A stretch of 64,000 bases of DNA, taken from positions 337,301,802-337,365,801 of the forward strand of contig NC_081413.1 in the NCBI RefSeq assembly GCF_030272615.1, given 5' to 3'. Source of the stretch: Cryptomeria japonica (lineage: Eukaryota > Streptophyta > Pinopsida > Cupressales > Cupressaceae). Below, piece by piece: positions 21,475 to 32,098 of the stretch (its first letter is position 1; each line of letters starts with the position of its first letter). The position numbers and the translations under genes were made by a program. A model generated the notes under the pieces. It worked only from the letters and a program-made list of their open reading frames with translations, had not been told where the DNA came from and searched no databases.

Positions 21475-22714
21475 TTATAAAGACAAGTCACTTCATAGAT
21501 TCTAGAGGGGTTAGCAATTCTCTGCGACTGTAAACCCTTCCAGCCCTCAAAATAACCCTTTGTATGGAAGCATATTTTCTATGATTATTTAGGATTCTAC
21601 AGGAAGTTACTTGTACAATTTTCCCCACTGAAATGGTCTGTTCATTTTCTCCAATTATCAGATTAAATTCCTCATCCTGGGATGGCTCTTTATATGGCGT
21701 TCTCCAATCGTTAGATCCATGTACCAATTCAATCTTTATGTCAGCAAGAGTTTCCCGCTTTTTATTGGATGTCCGTTGTTCCACACTTCTAGCATATTCA
21801 TCAATATCAAGGGCCTTTAACACATGGGGATATTTTTTGACATGTTCAACTACCATTTCTTGTGTTACCTCATCCATATCATCTATATCATGTCCTGCAT
21901 CATCACAATATACATCCTCTCAACCATTTTCTTGGCTAGTTCATATGACTCTGGATGAATTCTAGTATCATCCAATGGATCCATAAAATGGTTCCCAAAA
22001 GCTACTTGCCTGATCCCTCTAACCCTTAAAAAACCAACAACATTTATAAAGACAAGTCGATTCATAGCTTCTAGAGGGGTCAACAATTCTGTGCGACTGT
22101 AAACCCTTCCATCTCTCAAAATAGCCCTTTGTATGGAAGCAACTTTTATATGATTATTTAGGACTACACGGGTAGTTGCTTGTACAATTTTCCCTACTGA
22201 AAGGGTCTCTTATTTTCTCTAGTTAGCAGATAAAATTACTCATCTTGGGATGGCTCTTTATATGGTGTTTTCCAATCCTTAAATCCATGTACCAATTCAA
22301 TCTTTATGTCAGCAAGAGTTTCCTATTTTTTATTGGATGTCCGTTGTTCCACACTTCTAGCATATTCATCAATATCAAGGGCCTTTAACACATGGGGATA
22401 TTTTTTGACATGTTCAATTTCCATTTCTTATGTTTCCTCATCCATATCATCTATATCCTATCCTACATCTTCATAGTATACATCCTCAACTATTTTCTTG
22501 GCTAGTTCATATGACTCTGGATGAATTCTAGTATCATCTAATGGATCCATAACATGGTTCCCAAAAGCTTCTTGCCCGGTCTCTCTAGCCTTTACAAAAC
22601 CATCAACATTTATAAAGACAAGTCACTTGATAGCTTATAGAGGGGTCAACAATTCTCTATGATTGTAAACCCTTCCAACCCTCAAAATAGCCCTTTGTAA
22701 GGAAGCAACTTTTC
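21475..22714 (-). pseudogene. SPT6: Captured SPT6 fragment, 2.2 tandem copies
   Basis: SPT6 is a nuclear histone chaperone and transcription elongation factor. The minus strand encodes, in segments, ASIQRVILRAGRVYS (helix-hairpin-helix), VFINVVGFLRVR, MDPLDDTRIHPESYELAKK (start of the death-like domain), ALDIDEYARSVE, ETLADIKIELVHG and WRTPYKEPSQDEEF, followed by GKIVQVT at the start of the S1 domain, in the order found in plant SPT6. The unit of about 566-569 bp is repeated: copy 1 21475-22043, copy 2 22044-22609, partial copy 3 22610-22714. Copy 1 reads open over 21488-21877; the others have stops. Parts before and after this segment of the ~1,600-residue protein are absent. It is a gene fragment inside a CACTA element; no function is implied. 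Confidence 0.85.
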
Positions 22715-23340
22715 TAGGTCCAAGGCTAGCTACAAATTACATATTTTATTTGTTAGTTGCGTATTTTGTTATGGGTTAATAAAAATCTGGGTATTATATA
22801 GAACTTTAAAAGAAAGTAAAATCTAATCAAACACTATATTTCATTTGATGTTATCAAGAATTTTGACTATTTTTCTTCATAATGTGTATCTTGTATAGTT
22901 TATCTTAATATTGTCTTTCTTGTATCATGTAGCAGTTTTGGAAGACTTACCATAACTTTCATTTGAACTGTTGGATCTTTCTATAAATTGGAGGATAATT
23001 TTGTAACAATGATATCAAGAGTCCAAGTAGAGCGATTGGCTTCATTACAAGGTAAGGGTAGCGTTTGTCAGGTTTGTCTTCCTCAAACTATGGTTGGCAT
23101 CTATTAAGTTGTTGTCTTGTAAGGGTGTTTTGAAGATTGAGAAGAGACTTTTGATGGGTATTAATCCCATTGTTGTCAAGTATGCCTGATTGGAATTGAA
23201 TGTTTCCAAGGTTTATGTGCGTTAGAGGGAAAATGATTCCCGAGATTGTCACTTCAATTAAATAATTACTGAAAACTTTGAGTTGCTTGCTTGAAAATGA
23301 ATGCTTTAAATAAAAGGTTACTTTATTATAAGTATGATTT
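22715..23340. other. CACTA internal spacer, no feature seen
   Basis: AT-rich, stops in all frames. The last five bases (GATTT, 23336-23340) are the probable target-site copy of the following LTR-like element. Confidence 0.45.
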
Positions 23341-23715
23341 TGTAATGTCCCCTAATAAAATACCTTAAAATATCGTAGTCATGGATCTCGGTTCTTAGTG
23401 TAGGGGTTAAGAGAAAATACCTTAGCCTCTACTATAGTAAAAAACCTGAAAAAATAAACTCAGAAGGTGCTACAAATTTCATTAAGGAATGGTCATATAA
23501 ATCACTATATATAGAATTAACTGCATATAACATAAAGAGGGATCCTTGTAATAATATTAGATCTGCACTTCTTATTTAAATAAGATCTACACCTCTCATT
23601 CCCCAATTATCCCCCTTTCAAATGAGGTTCTCGCTCCCTTTTATATCTCATGTTTGAGGGAGTCACACCTTTTCATTTTATGTCTTTTGATCATTCATTA
23701 ACTTAATATTAAATG

Positions 23716-23717
<2 letters not shown>

Positions 23718-23749
<32 letters not shown>
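23718..23749. repeat. (TA)n microsatellite
   Basis: About 15 TA units next to the LINE 3' end; may mark the LINE tail or target. Confidence 0.9.
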
Positions 23750-23751
<2 letters not shown>

Positions 23752-24002
23752 TGATAAAAGTGGCAAACCATTATTATTTTTTTATAATTTTTTTACAACC
23801 TGATTCAAAGAGCACCGATAGGAAAGAACCAGGTAAAGAAAACCTCCAGTCTTGCTCATACATAAAAAACTAGTTAAGGGGCCCACCCAAGATTACACAA
23901 TCGCCATAATGGGAAACAAAAAACCCAGCCCCCTATAAGAAGTACAAAATTTCTCTGACTGAGAGATTTACATTAAGAATGTAGAAATCATGAGCTAATA
24001 CT

Positions 24003-24494
24003 TTACCATGGAGGAGAAGAAGGGGGGATAACATCATTATTGAGAGTGGCAGGAGGAACCATCTGAAGAGACAAAACTGAAGTTGGCGAAGACATTACTG
24101 GTTTCATTGAGTCTAGGAGAAAGTGAATACCTAAAAATACATTAACAGCTGCCGCCAAAAAATCTGGTGAGAGATGATCTAACAAAGCTACCAAGGTAAA
24201 CAAAGTATCATCATAAAGGTTAGAAATCAAGCCATTCCTTATAATTGAAAGAAGTTCCCCATACCGGCTAGAAGATAGTAATTGAGAATGAGGTAGGAAA
24301 CCACCATAATCAAAATTGCCAAATTCAAAATGATAGAGAGACAACGCACTATCCAAATTAGTAGTAGTATAGAAATAGGGATGGAAGTATGAATCAAAAA
24401 GTGCTCTGACCATAGAAGTATCCAGGAGCAAGTCCATACAGATAGTGAAAAAATGAGATGCAATCTTAGCAAGAAAACAACCTGCATTTTCCAC
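24003..24494 (-). other. Open frame in the LINE 3' region, unknown
   Basis: An uninterrupted stretch of 163 codons downstream of ORF2 (opening codon is not ATG), overlapping a second frame at 24239-24697. It is hydrophobic (FLAAAVNVFLGIHFLLDSM) and ends in Pro/Ser. I do not recognise it. Chance openness cannot be excluded. Confidence 0.3.
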
Positions 24495-25302
24495 CTGCCA
24501 TCATTTGCCCAAAACCTTGTGAAAAGCGAGAGAGAAATCAAGAGAATAAATTTGAAACAACTAGCCAAGCTTTTCATCATCAAAATCATGAGAGTCCTGG
24601 AAGTCATGCTGCTTAATAGACTATAGCTTGCAAATGCCATAAAAGAGATAATGCAAAAACAAAGAGAATACGGGATTATAAAGACAACAAATGCCATTAT
24701 GAAAGAACAAGCTCAACCACCAAAGGATGCAATATATAATATCAACACAAGCAAGCCCATGACAAATATGCAAAGAAACAACCATAGACCGCCACCTTAA
24801 GAAAAGATGATGAGAACTACTTCACAATAAACATGGGCATAAATAATACAAGATTGTCACATGAATGAGATCCCCCAGATGCAAAAGAAGTAATTCCGAG
24901 TCTTCCATCGCGAAAGAAGAAATGAAAACAATCATTAAAACTTCAAGCGAGCCACCTGGATAGTAGTACAAGTATCATAGATCATCATAAATAAAACCTC
25001 GTGCAAGCTGTACAGGAAATCATACTTCGAACAAACAAAAACCTAGGTTGCAGCCAAGGTTTTTATTTTTAAATTTTTGAACTGTGTAAAGCAAGGTTAC
25101 AAGGCACTCCCGCACCACAAACCCCAACCTATTAAAACAAAATACCCCAACCCATACCCTGGCTGGAATTACAAACAACAATGCAAACTTAGTGAGGAGA
25201 TATGAAGACCAAAAAGGCCACCAACACCACATTAACCTACATACCTGAATATAATCACCAACAAAGTACGAAGTCGTGACTCTGCTAATAGGTTAGGATC
25301 AA
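24495..25302 (-). other. LINE 3' untranslated region
   Basis: Between the RNase H stop at 25303 and the frame above. It has only short frames (25020-25232, 70 aa) with no motif. Confidence 0.45.
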
Positions 25303-28300
25303 TTAAACCAGGTGAGGTGGTAAAATACTGGAATCTACATCAACTAGAGAGTGGATATCTTCATCTAATGCTTTATTGGCCAAAAAGTCCGCCACCTTGT
25401 TGTCTTCCCTATAACAATGGACTATAGAGAAGGAATTAAAAAACTCAATCTGAGCAAGTATCTTATCCAACCAATATTTGAGATGCCAAGAATGTGAGCG
25501 ATTAGTGACCATATAGAAAACAACCTGAGAGTCACCTTCTATAACAACATCCAATAGATGCAATGAAAGGAGCAAGTCAAGCCCAGTAGAAAGGGCATGA
25601 AGCTCAACCACAGTATTGGTCCTGCTAGCAATACACTGACATTGTGCTTTAATAATACAAGCCTTATTATCAGAAACCACAATACCAATGATAGATTTCC
25701 CAGGGTTACCACGGGATGCTCCATCAAAGTTCAATTTGATCTTAGAAGCCGGAGGAGGCAGCCAGACCACCTCTTTCCTATTTAATGAAGGCCTTGTTCT
25801 AGAAATTGCCCAAATCGAAGGGAGCAACTTTAAAGTTGACCAATGCCTAGTAATCCAATTATCCCATGATGTGTAAGTATTGTGTAGACTAATACCCTTG
25901 TAAATGAAGGACAAGACAGTCTTAGAAATTGATTTTTCAATACAGAAGAGCACATCTTGCAAAGTGGAAGAATGTTTCCTAAAAATCCTGTTATTCCTCT
26001 CAAGCCAAATTTTCTAGATCAGAATAGAAGGAGCAATTATCCAAAGACAAGCATAGAATGAGGACGGATATAACAGAGGCCAACTCATGAAGTGAGACCT
26101 AAGGTCACTACCTAGAGCAGAACTCCAATTTAACTTATTAGATAGCCAATACCAACAATGAGAAGCAAAGGGGCAATGAAGGAAGAGATGATCGACTGAT
26201 TCAAGAGACCCTTCACACATAACACAAGGAAAGAAAATAGTGATGCAAAGCCTATGCAATCTCATGCCAGTTAGAATTCTATCCTGAACAACCAACCAAG
26301 AAAAAGCCCCTTCTTTCAGAAGATAAACAACATGCCAAAATAACTTATATGGCAAGTCCTCCCCCTTAACATCTGCAGACAAATAATTATACCCTTCTTT
26401 AACCGAATACTCTCCTAATTTTGAATAGGTCCAAATAAGCTCATCTTCCTCCTCTAAAAAGAGTAATGGATGTTTAGCTCATCCACAAAAGAGGACTTAA
26501 TATATTGGTCCACTAGAAGATAATCAATTGATTTCCATCTAGCCGAGTGTAAGAGGCCCGAGGAATCGACAAAAAAGTAATCAACCACAAATATACCCCA
26601 AGAAGATTTGAGGGAAGACATAAGAGGTGACCAATCCCTAAGGGTAGAAAGTGCAGGGAAACCATTCCAGACTTCCTCCCAAAACATAGCCTTTCAACCA
26701 TTATGGATAAGCCAGGACAACCTTGGAAAAATGATAGATCTGCACTCAACCATGAAATTCCAGATTGCAGACCCTTTAGGGAGTGAAGAAGCAGTAAAAA
26801 TGGCCTCCCTGGAACCATTTTTCAAGTATTTTGTAGACAAAATAGATTCCCACTTAGAAGAGGGTTGTTTATATAGCTTCCAAACTAGTTTAGCACCAAG
26901 GGCCAAATTCTGCTTACCAAGATCCTTAACCCCTGCACCCCCTTTGTCTCTCGGAGCACAAACCCTATCCCATGCCAATAGAGGGATCCTACCTTTCTTA
27001 TTAACATTTTCATTCCATATAAAAGACCTTAATACTGAATGCAAAGCAACCACAATTTTCTTAGGAGACTTTAAAACAAATAATAGATAGATGGGAACCG
27101 CATTTAAAACAACTCTAATGAGCACAATTTTTCCAGAAAAAGATAACCACTTATGAGACCAAGAAAGTATTCTTGGAGAAATGGCCCCCAAGATCCGTTC
27201 CCAAAAATTAAGCTTCTCTGAACCAGTAAAAAATAGGATACCTAAATACTTACAAGGGAACTAGCCAACAGAGAAACCCCAAAAACAAGACAACCTGGAC
27301 TACACCAGAGGGGAAACATTAAGAAAGAATTTTTTTGACTTGGCTCGATTAACCTTCTGACCAGAGAACAAAGAATAGTCCAAAATGACCCTATTAATGG
27401 CCTTAGATTCCCCCATGGTAGCTTTGCCAAACAATAATGTGTCATCTGCAAATAAACAATGAGTATGATTAGCAGCCATATGAGGAATGGAAATCCCCTT
27501 CCATATGCCACTATCCCTAGCTCCTAAGATGGCTCTACTAAGAGCTTCAGCCAAAATAATAAACAAAAAAGGTGACAACGGATCCCCTTGCCCGAGCCCT
27601 CTAGATGATGCAAAAATACCACATGGAGAACCATTTAAAATCATTGAAAACCTGGCCATGCTAATACAAGCCTGAATCCATTTGACCCATTTAATCCCAA
27701 ACCCAAATTTCTTAAGCACACACAAGAGCACCTACCAACTTACCCTATCATAAGCCTTCATCATATCTAACTTTAGAATCATAGCCGGAATAGACAACTA
27801 AGAGATAGAATGTACAATCTCATGGGCTATAATGGCCCCTTCTGCCATTTCCCTACGAAAGACAAACCCCCCCTGTTCACCCGAGACAATATTTGGAATG
27901 AGCTTGGCGAGCCTCAAAGAAATAGCCTTAGTAATAATTTTGTATAATGTATTGCATAAAGCAATTGGGCGGAAAGCCACAAAAGATTTGGGATTCTCAC
28001 TTTTTGGAATGAGGGCAATCAAAGTTGAATTTAGCTCCTTCAAAATAGACCTATTGCACCTATCCTCTTCTAAAACAAGACAAAAGTCCACCCCAAGGAA
28101 GGACCAACATTTTTGAAAAAAAAGGCCAATAAAACCATCAGGACCAGGAGCCTTATCTGACGACATTGAAAAAACAACCTCTTTTACTTCTTGAATAGAG
28201 AAAGGTGCCATTAGCATTGCATTATCCTCATCAGATATAAGCTTGGGAATAGGAGAAGCAAAACTACCATTAAAAATAGATGTCTCCTCAAATAGTAAAG

Positions 28301-29525
28301 ATTTAAAAAACTGGACAACCTCAACATCAATCTCAGACTCTTTTGAAATAACAACTCCATCAGGGTTTTGAATACAAGAGATCCAAAAATGTTGTCTTTT
28401 CATCTTAGCTGAGGTATGGAAGAATTTAGTATTCCGATCACCATCACACAACCATAGATCTCTAGATTTTTGATGCCAATAGATTTCTTCCCTAGAGAGA
28501 ATCTCTTCTAGATGAGAGTTTAAAGATTTATGCCTCTGAAAAGTAGCAGAATCCATGCCACAGTTCATAACCCTAGCATTAAGAGCTTCGAGTTCTTCCT
28601 GAATCTTAAGCTTCTTAGCAATTTTTTTTTTAAAATGCAGTACATTCCATTTCTTAATTTCTTGCTTAAGATAAGAGAGTTTTTTGACAAACCTAAACAT
28701 CCTAGTTCCATGAACAAAAGGAGTCGAGGACCACCAAGATTGTAAAAGCAAAAGAAAAGATGAATCTCAAAACCACATTGGTTCAAACTTAAAAGAAGAA
28801 CGCACAAGATCTCTGTCATCCAAGATAGATAACACAACCGGAAAATGATTAGAACCAGCATAAGGCAAAACCGAGGCCACAACATCCACATTAGAGGAAA
28901 TCCAATTGTCAGAAACCAAAAAATGATCAAGTCGTTCAACAATCTATGAGAAATATTTTCTCCTATTGGTCCAAGTAAACGGACAATTCAGGATTTTACA
29001 ATCCACCAAGTCATTTTTAGAAATAAAAGCAGAAAAATCCTCCAAGATATGCTTATTGGGCAAAATACCCCCAAATTTCTCATCATCAGAGGAAATGGCA
29101 TTAAAGTCCCCTCCAAAAACCACAAATTGGCCATGAAGAGAGGAGAAGGTGACAGATAAAGAATCCCAAAGAGATTTCTTACCCCCAATTGACATTGGTC
29201 CATACACATTGAGCAACCAAAATTTAACATTCGAAGTACGACTTTTAACCAAGGCCATCATCCAGAAGGAAGCTGAAACAACCAATTTTAACTCAATAGA
29301 CACATCCTTCCAAAGGAAAGCCAAACCCCCAGACGCCCCCACAGAAGGGGAGACAAAAAAATTGCAAGGCTTCCATTTGGAAAACATAAAATCTGCACCT
29401 TGACAACTTAACTTAGCTTCTTGCAAAAGTAACACATCATACTTCATTAAATCCAACTCTGATTTAATGAGGCGCCTTTTGTTAGGGTCATTTAAGCCCC
29501 TAACATTCCAAGATATGATCCTCAT
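25303..29525 (-). pseudogene. LINE ORF2: endonuclease, RT, zinc finger, RNase H
   Basis: ORF2 nicks the target and copies LINE RNA there. The AP-type endonuclease opens with MRIISWNVRGLNDPNKRR and has LLLQEAKL and FGGDFNAIS; its last motif reads SNHFPV where SDH is usual. RT shows SDKAPGPDGF, GEQGGFVFRREMAEGAI, GLGQGDPLSPFLF and the active-site LFADDTLLF (27300-27731). CVMCEGSLESVDHLFLHCPF (26014-26382) is the zf-RVT zinc finger. The C-terminal RNase H (25303-25962) has LNFDGASRGNPG, VVELHAL, IEGDSQVV and EDNKVADFLAN. Stops occur near 28943, 28755, 27797, 27735, 27298 and 26690, so the frame is dead. Plant L1 elements with such an RNase H are known. Confidence 0.92.
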
Positions 29526-31344
29526 TTCTCTTGAGGGGAGGCAATCTCTCCCCTCTTCTCAATTGCAAAATCAACATTCTCCAACTCATTCCTCAAGCTA
29601 TGCTTGGAAGCCACAAACTGAGTAAATGGAGGACTAAATTTTGACTTTTTCTTACCTGACCTTGATTTTGGACTCAAGAGTGTAGACTGAATGCCAGCAT
29701 CAATCTCTAACTGCGTATAGAATGCCTTCGGCTTCCTACCTCTTTTTGCAGGAGAAGGAGATGGTGAGGTAGGGGATAAAGGGAATCGAACCAGAGGTTT
29801 ATTAATCACAGGATCAAAAGCCACATTCCCATCCCCATCCCCAGTTACTCCCAAGGCATTATCACCCTCTTGGGCTTTATCAAAGAGAATATCAAAAGGA
29901 TTGAAAGTTGAGGGAATTACCAAAGAAGAATTTAAATTAACCAAATCCTAATCAATTGCTTCAACCACTTTATAAGTAACAACCGAGTTCAAGGTAATGT
30001 TATGATGAGAAACCACTTTTTGAACTTTAGAAATTAAGTCATCATTAGGAAGGAAGGATTCCATACAATTAACAGCTGGAGAAACATCTGTTTGAGAATT
30101 AATAAGTAGGCCATCCTTCATAAGAGAAGGGGAACCTAACACTTTCACCCCATCCCCATCCTTCTGAATAACTGAAGGAAAAGGTATATTGCTGACAACA
30201 GGCGAACCTTGCAGAGGAGGGGATTTTGGCCGACTGCCATCAACAACATTAAAAAAGGGAATAACAAGCTTTGAATTGTAATATTTGAAGGCCAAGAGAC
30301 CTTGTCTTCAAATGACAAACCCTTAAGAGAAGCAAAAAGGGTAGAGTCCATAACTACAGAAGCCTTAGAAAACCAAGTAGAATCACAGACAATACTCTAA
30401 TGCCAAATACCATCAATTGATTTCAAATTACAGTTGGAAGGAACCATGGAAGATGAAGAAAGAAATACATAGGTCTTAACCCCAAAATCCCCATCCTCGA
30501 AAATTGGATGTGAGTGAATAAATTTCCCAAAAGAGTCCCCAATTTTTTATTAAATATCCAGGTCCGAAAATTCATAGGGAAGACCGGGCAACGAAAACCA
30601 AGTAGGGATGCACTTCACAAAATCTTGCAATGCAGAAAAAAAAGGTTTCCAATTTTCCACAAAGATTAAATTACGACCCAACCACAAATATGGTTTTTCT
30701 AAAGCCTTTTGTTTAGCATCCACAGAATCAAAGATAACAATGAAAGTATTCTAAGAAAGAACCTGAAAGTAGAGCGTGCCATACCAGAGAGAATGAATTT
30801 TATGATGGAGCTTGGAAAGAAAAACATTCTCACCCCTAACCTGAATAAGAACCGCAAAGGAGTGCAAGTCCCGAGCTTTCTTAACAAACAGAGCATCAAC
30901 TGCAAAGATACACAACATTGGTGACCACACTTTCTCCACCAAAGGCTCTTTGTCCAAGGGTTTGTTCATTGCCATAGCAAGAGGTGAGACCTTTTTTGGC
31001 CGAGCCAAGCGAGCAGGGTTTCTCCGAGTGCCTTTCTAAGGATTATCCCAAGGGTTTTTTCCAAACCCCCCAGGCCCACGGGATTTAGAATGCACAGGGA
31101 GATTCTGTCGTGAACCAAAGAAACCTTTAAAATAATAAGATCGCAACTTTCTAGGATGCCCTCGACGCCACTCCGACTGATCCCATGAAAGAACATCAAC
31201 CCATTTACCATTTCGAAAGACCCATTGCGGAATGTGGCCAGATTGAATGCCAAAAGGATTTGGAGGTGGGAGAGGATCGCAAAGAGCATCCTCAACCCAA
31301 CTTTGGTTTCGCTCAGAAACCCTAAAATGTGAATTTTTGCCCAT
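29522..31344 (-). pseudogene. LINE ORF1 (DUF4283-type RNA-binding protein)
   Basis: ORF1 proteins bind the LINE RNA. The start is ATG at 31342-31344 (MGKNSHFRVSERNQSWVEDA). Coding then passes through several frames: 30751-31008 (FAVLIQVRGENVFLSKLHHK), a stretch near 30540-30720 with AKQKALEKPYLWLGRNLIF and PTWFSLPGLPYEF typical of DUF4283, and 29948-30295 and 29522-29944, Pro/Ser/Lys-rich with a KRGRKPKAF basic motif. At least four stops or shifts break it. Its TGA overlaps the ORF2 ATG. Confidence 0.8.
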
Positions 31345-31460
31345 ATCGTGCCTCTATAATTTATATTTTAATTTAAATATATTTTTTTAATCTTTTGTAT
31401 TTTAATTTTATTATTATTATTATATATTATTGAATCCTATTTCAAAGTAGGGACATTACA

Positions 31461-32098
31461 AATTTCTTAATTGAGATTACTCTGAAAACACTTGATTAAA
31501 TTATCTTCAAACAATAGTAGACCAGTGCATTCTACCCTGACATAATGTTGCAGTTAGTCTTACTAAATTTAAATTTGCTCTGAAAGACCAATAAGATAGA
31601 ATGAAGCTTGCCATCCAATCCTTCAAACTGATAATCAAACTAAAACTTAACCAAAACTATAATAACATAGGATACCACATTGAAACAATCTAAATGAATA
31701 GATTTATCACAGGGAACTAATCAAACAATCAAAAAGATAAATACCATCAGAGGTGAAAAACACTTGATATTTTTATTGAAATACACATAAGATAATCAAC
31801 TTATTACATATAGCACAATGTCTTTTCACCAGTTTGGCATTTCCAGAAAATAAACCTTGAGAGTATTGTATATAATTGCATCTGCGAATCTATCTCTCAT
31901 TTCATCAAAAGATCCTCTATATATACAAATGAGGATTCAGTTCCAAAATGATTGGGAATACCCCTTCATTCAGAATTAAACTAACTAATATATTAACTAA
32001 AAAAACAACTACTAACTGACCCTAACACAACTTCCAACATAACAAACATATTACATAAGACTTTAAAAGACAACAATTTAAAACATTAAGAATAAGAG
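31461..32098. other. CACTA internal spacer
   Basis: AT-rich with no feature seen, between the LTR-like element and the end of the unidentified coding region. Confidence 0.4.

Larger units (their letters stand above)
23760..31370 (-). mobile_element. L1-type LINE, full-length but decayed
   Basis: A non-LTR retrotransposon read on the minus strand. ORF1 (from 31344) with a DUF4283-like domain is followed by ORF2 with endonuclease, reverse transcriptase, zinc finger and RNase H. The two ORFs overlap as ATGA at 29522-29525. The 3' region runs to about 23760 where an A-rich segment (minus view, near 23773-23800) may be the tail. In-frame stops and frameshifts interrupt both ORFs. I could not identify a clear target duplication in the AT-rich flanks. 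Confidence 0.9.
23341..31460. mobile_element. LTR-like element split by a LINE
   Basis: Begins TGTAATGTCCC and ends GGGACATTACA at 31460, perfect 11-bp inverted termini of the TG...CA type. Flanks are GATTT and AATTT (four of five identical). Excluding the LINE it is only about 0.5-0.8 kb (23341-23760 plus 31350-31460), so it looks like a solo LTR. It contains no coding sequence. The LINE entered it near its 3' end in the plus view. Confidence 0.7.

Noticed and set aside
26608-27090. 160-codon plus-strand frame
   Set aside because: Antisense shadow of LINE ORF2.
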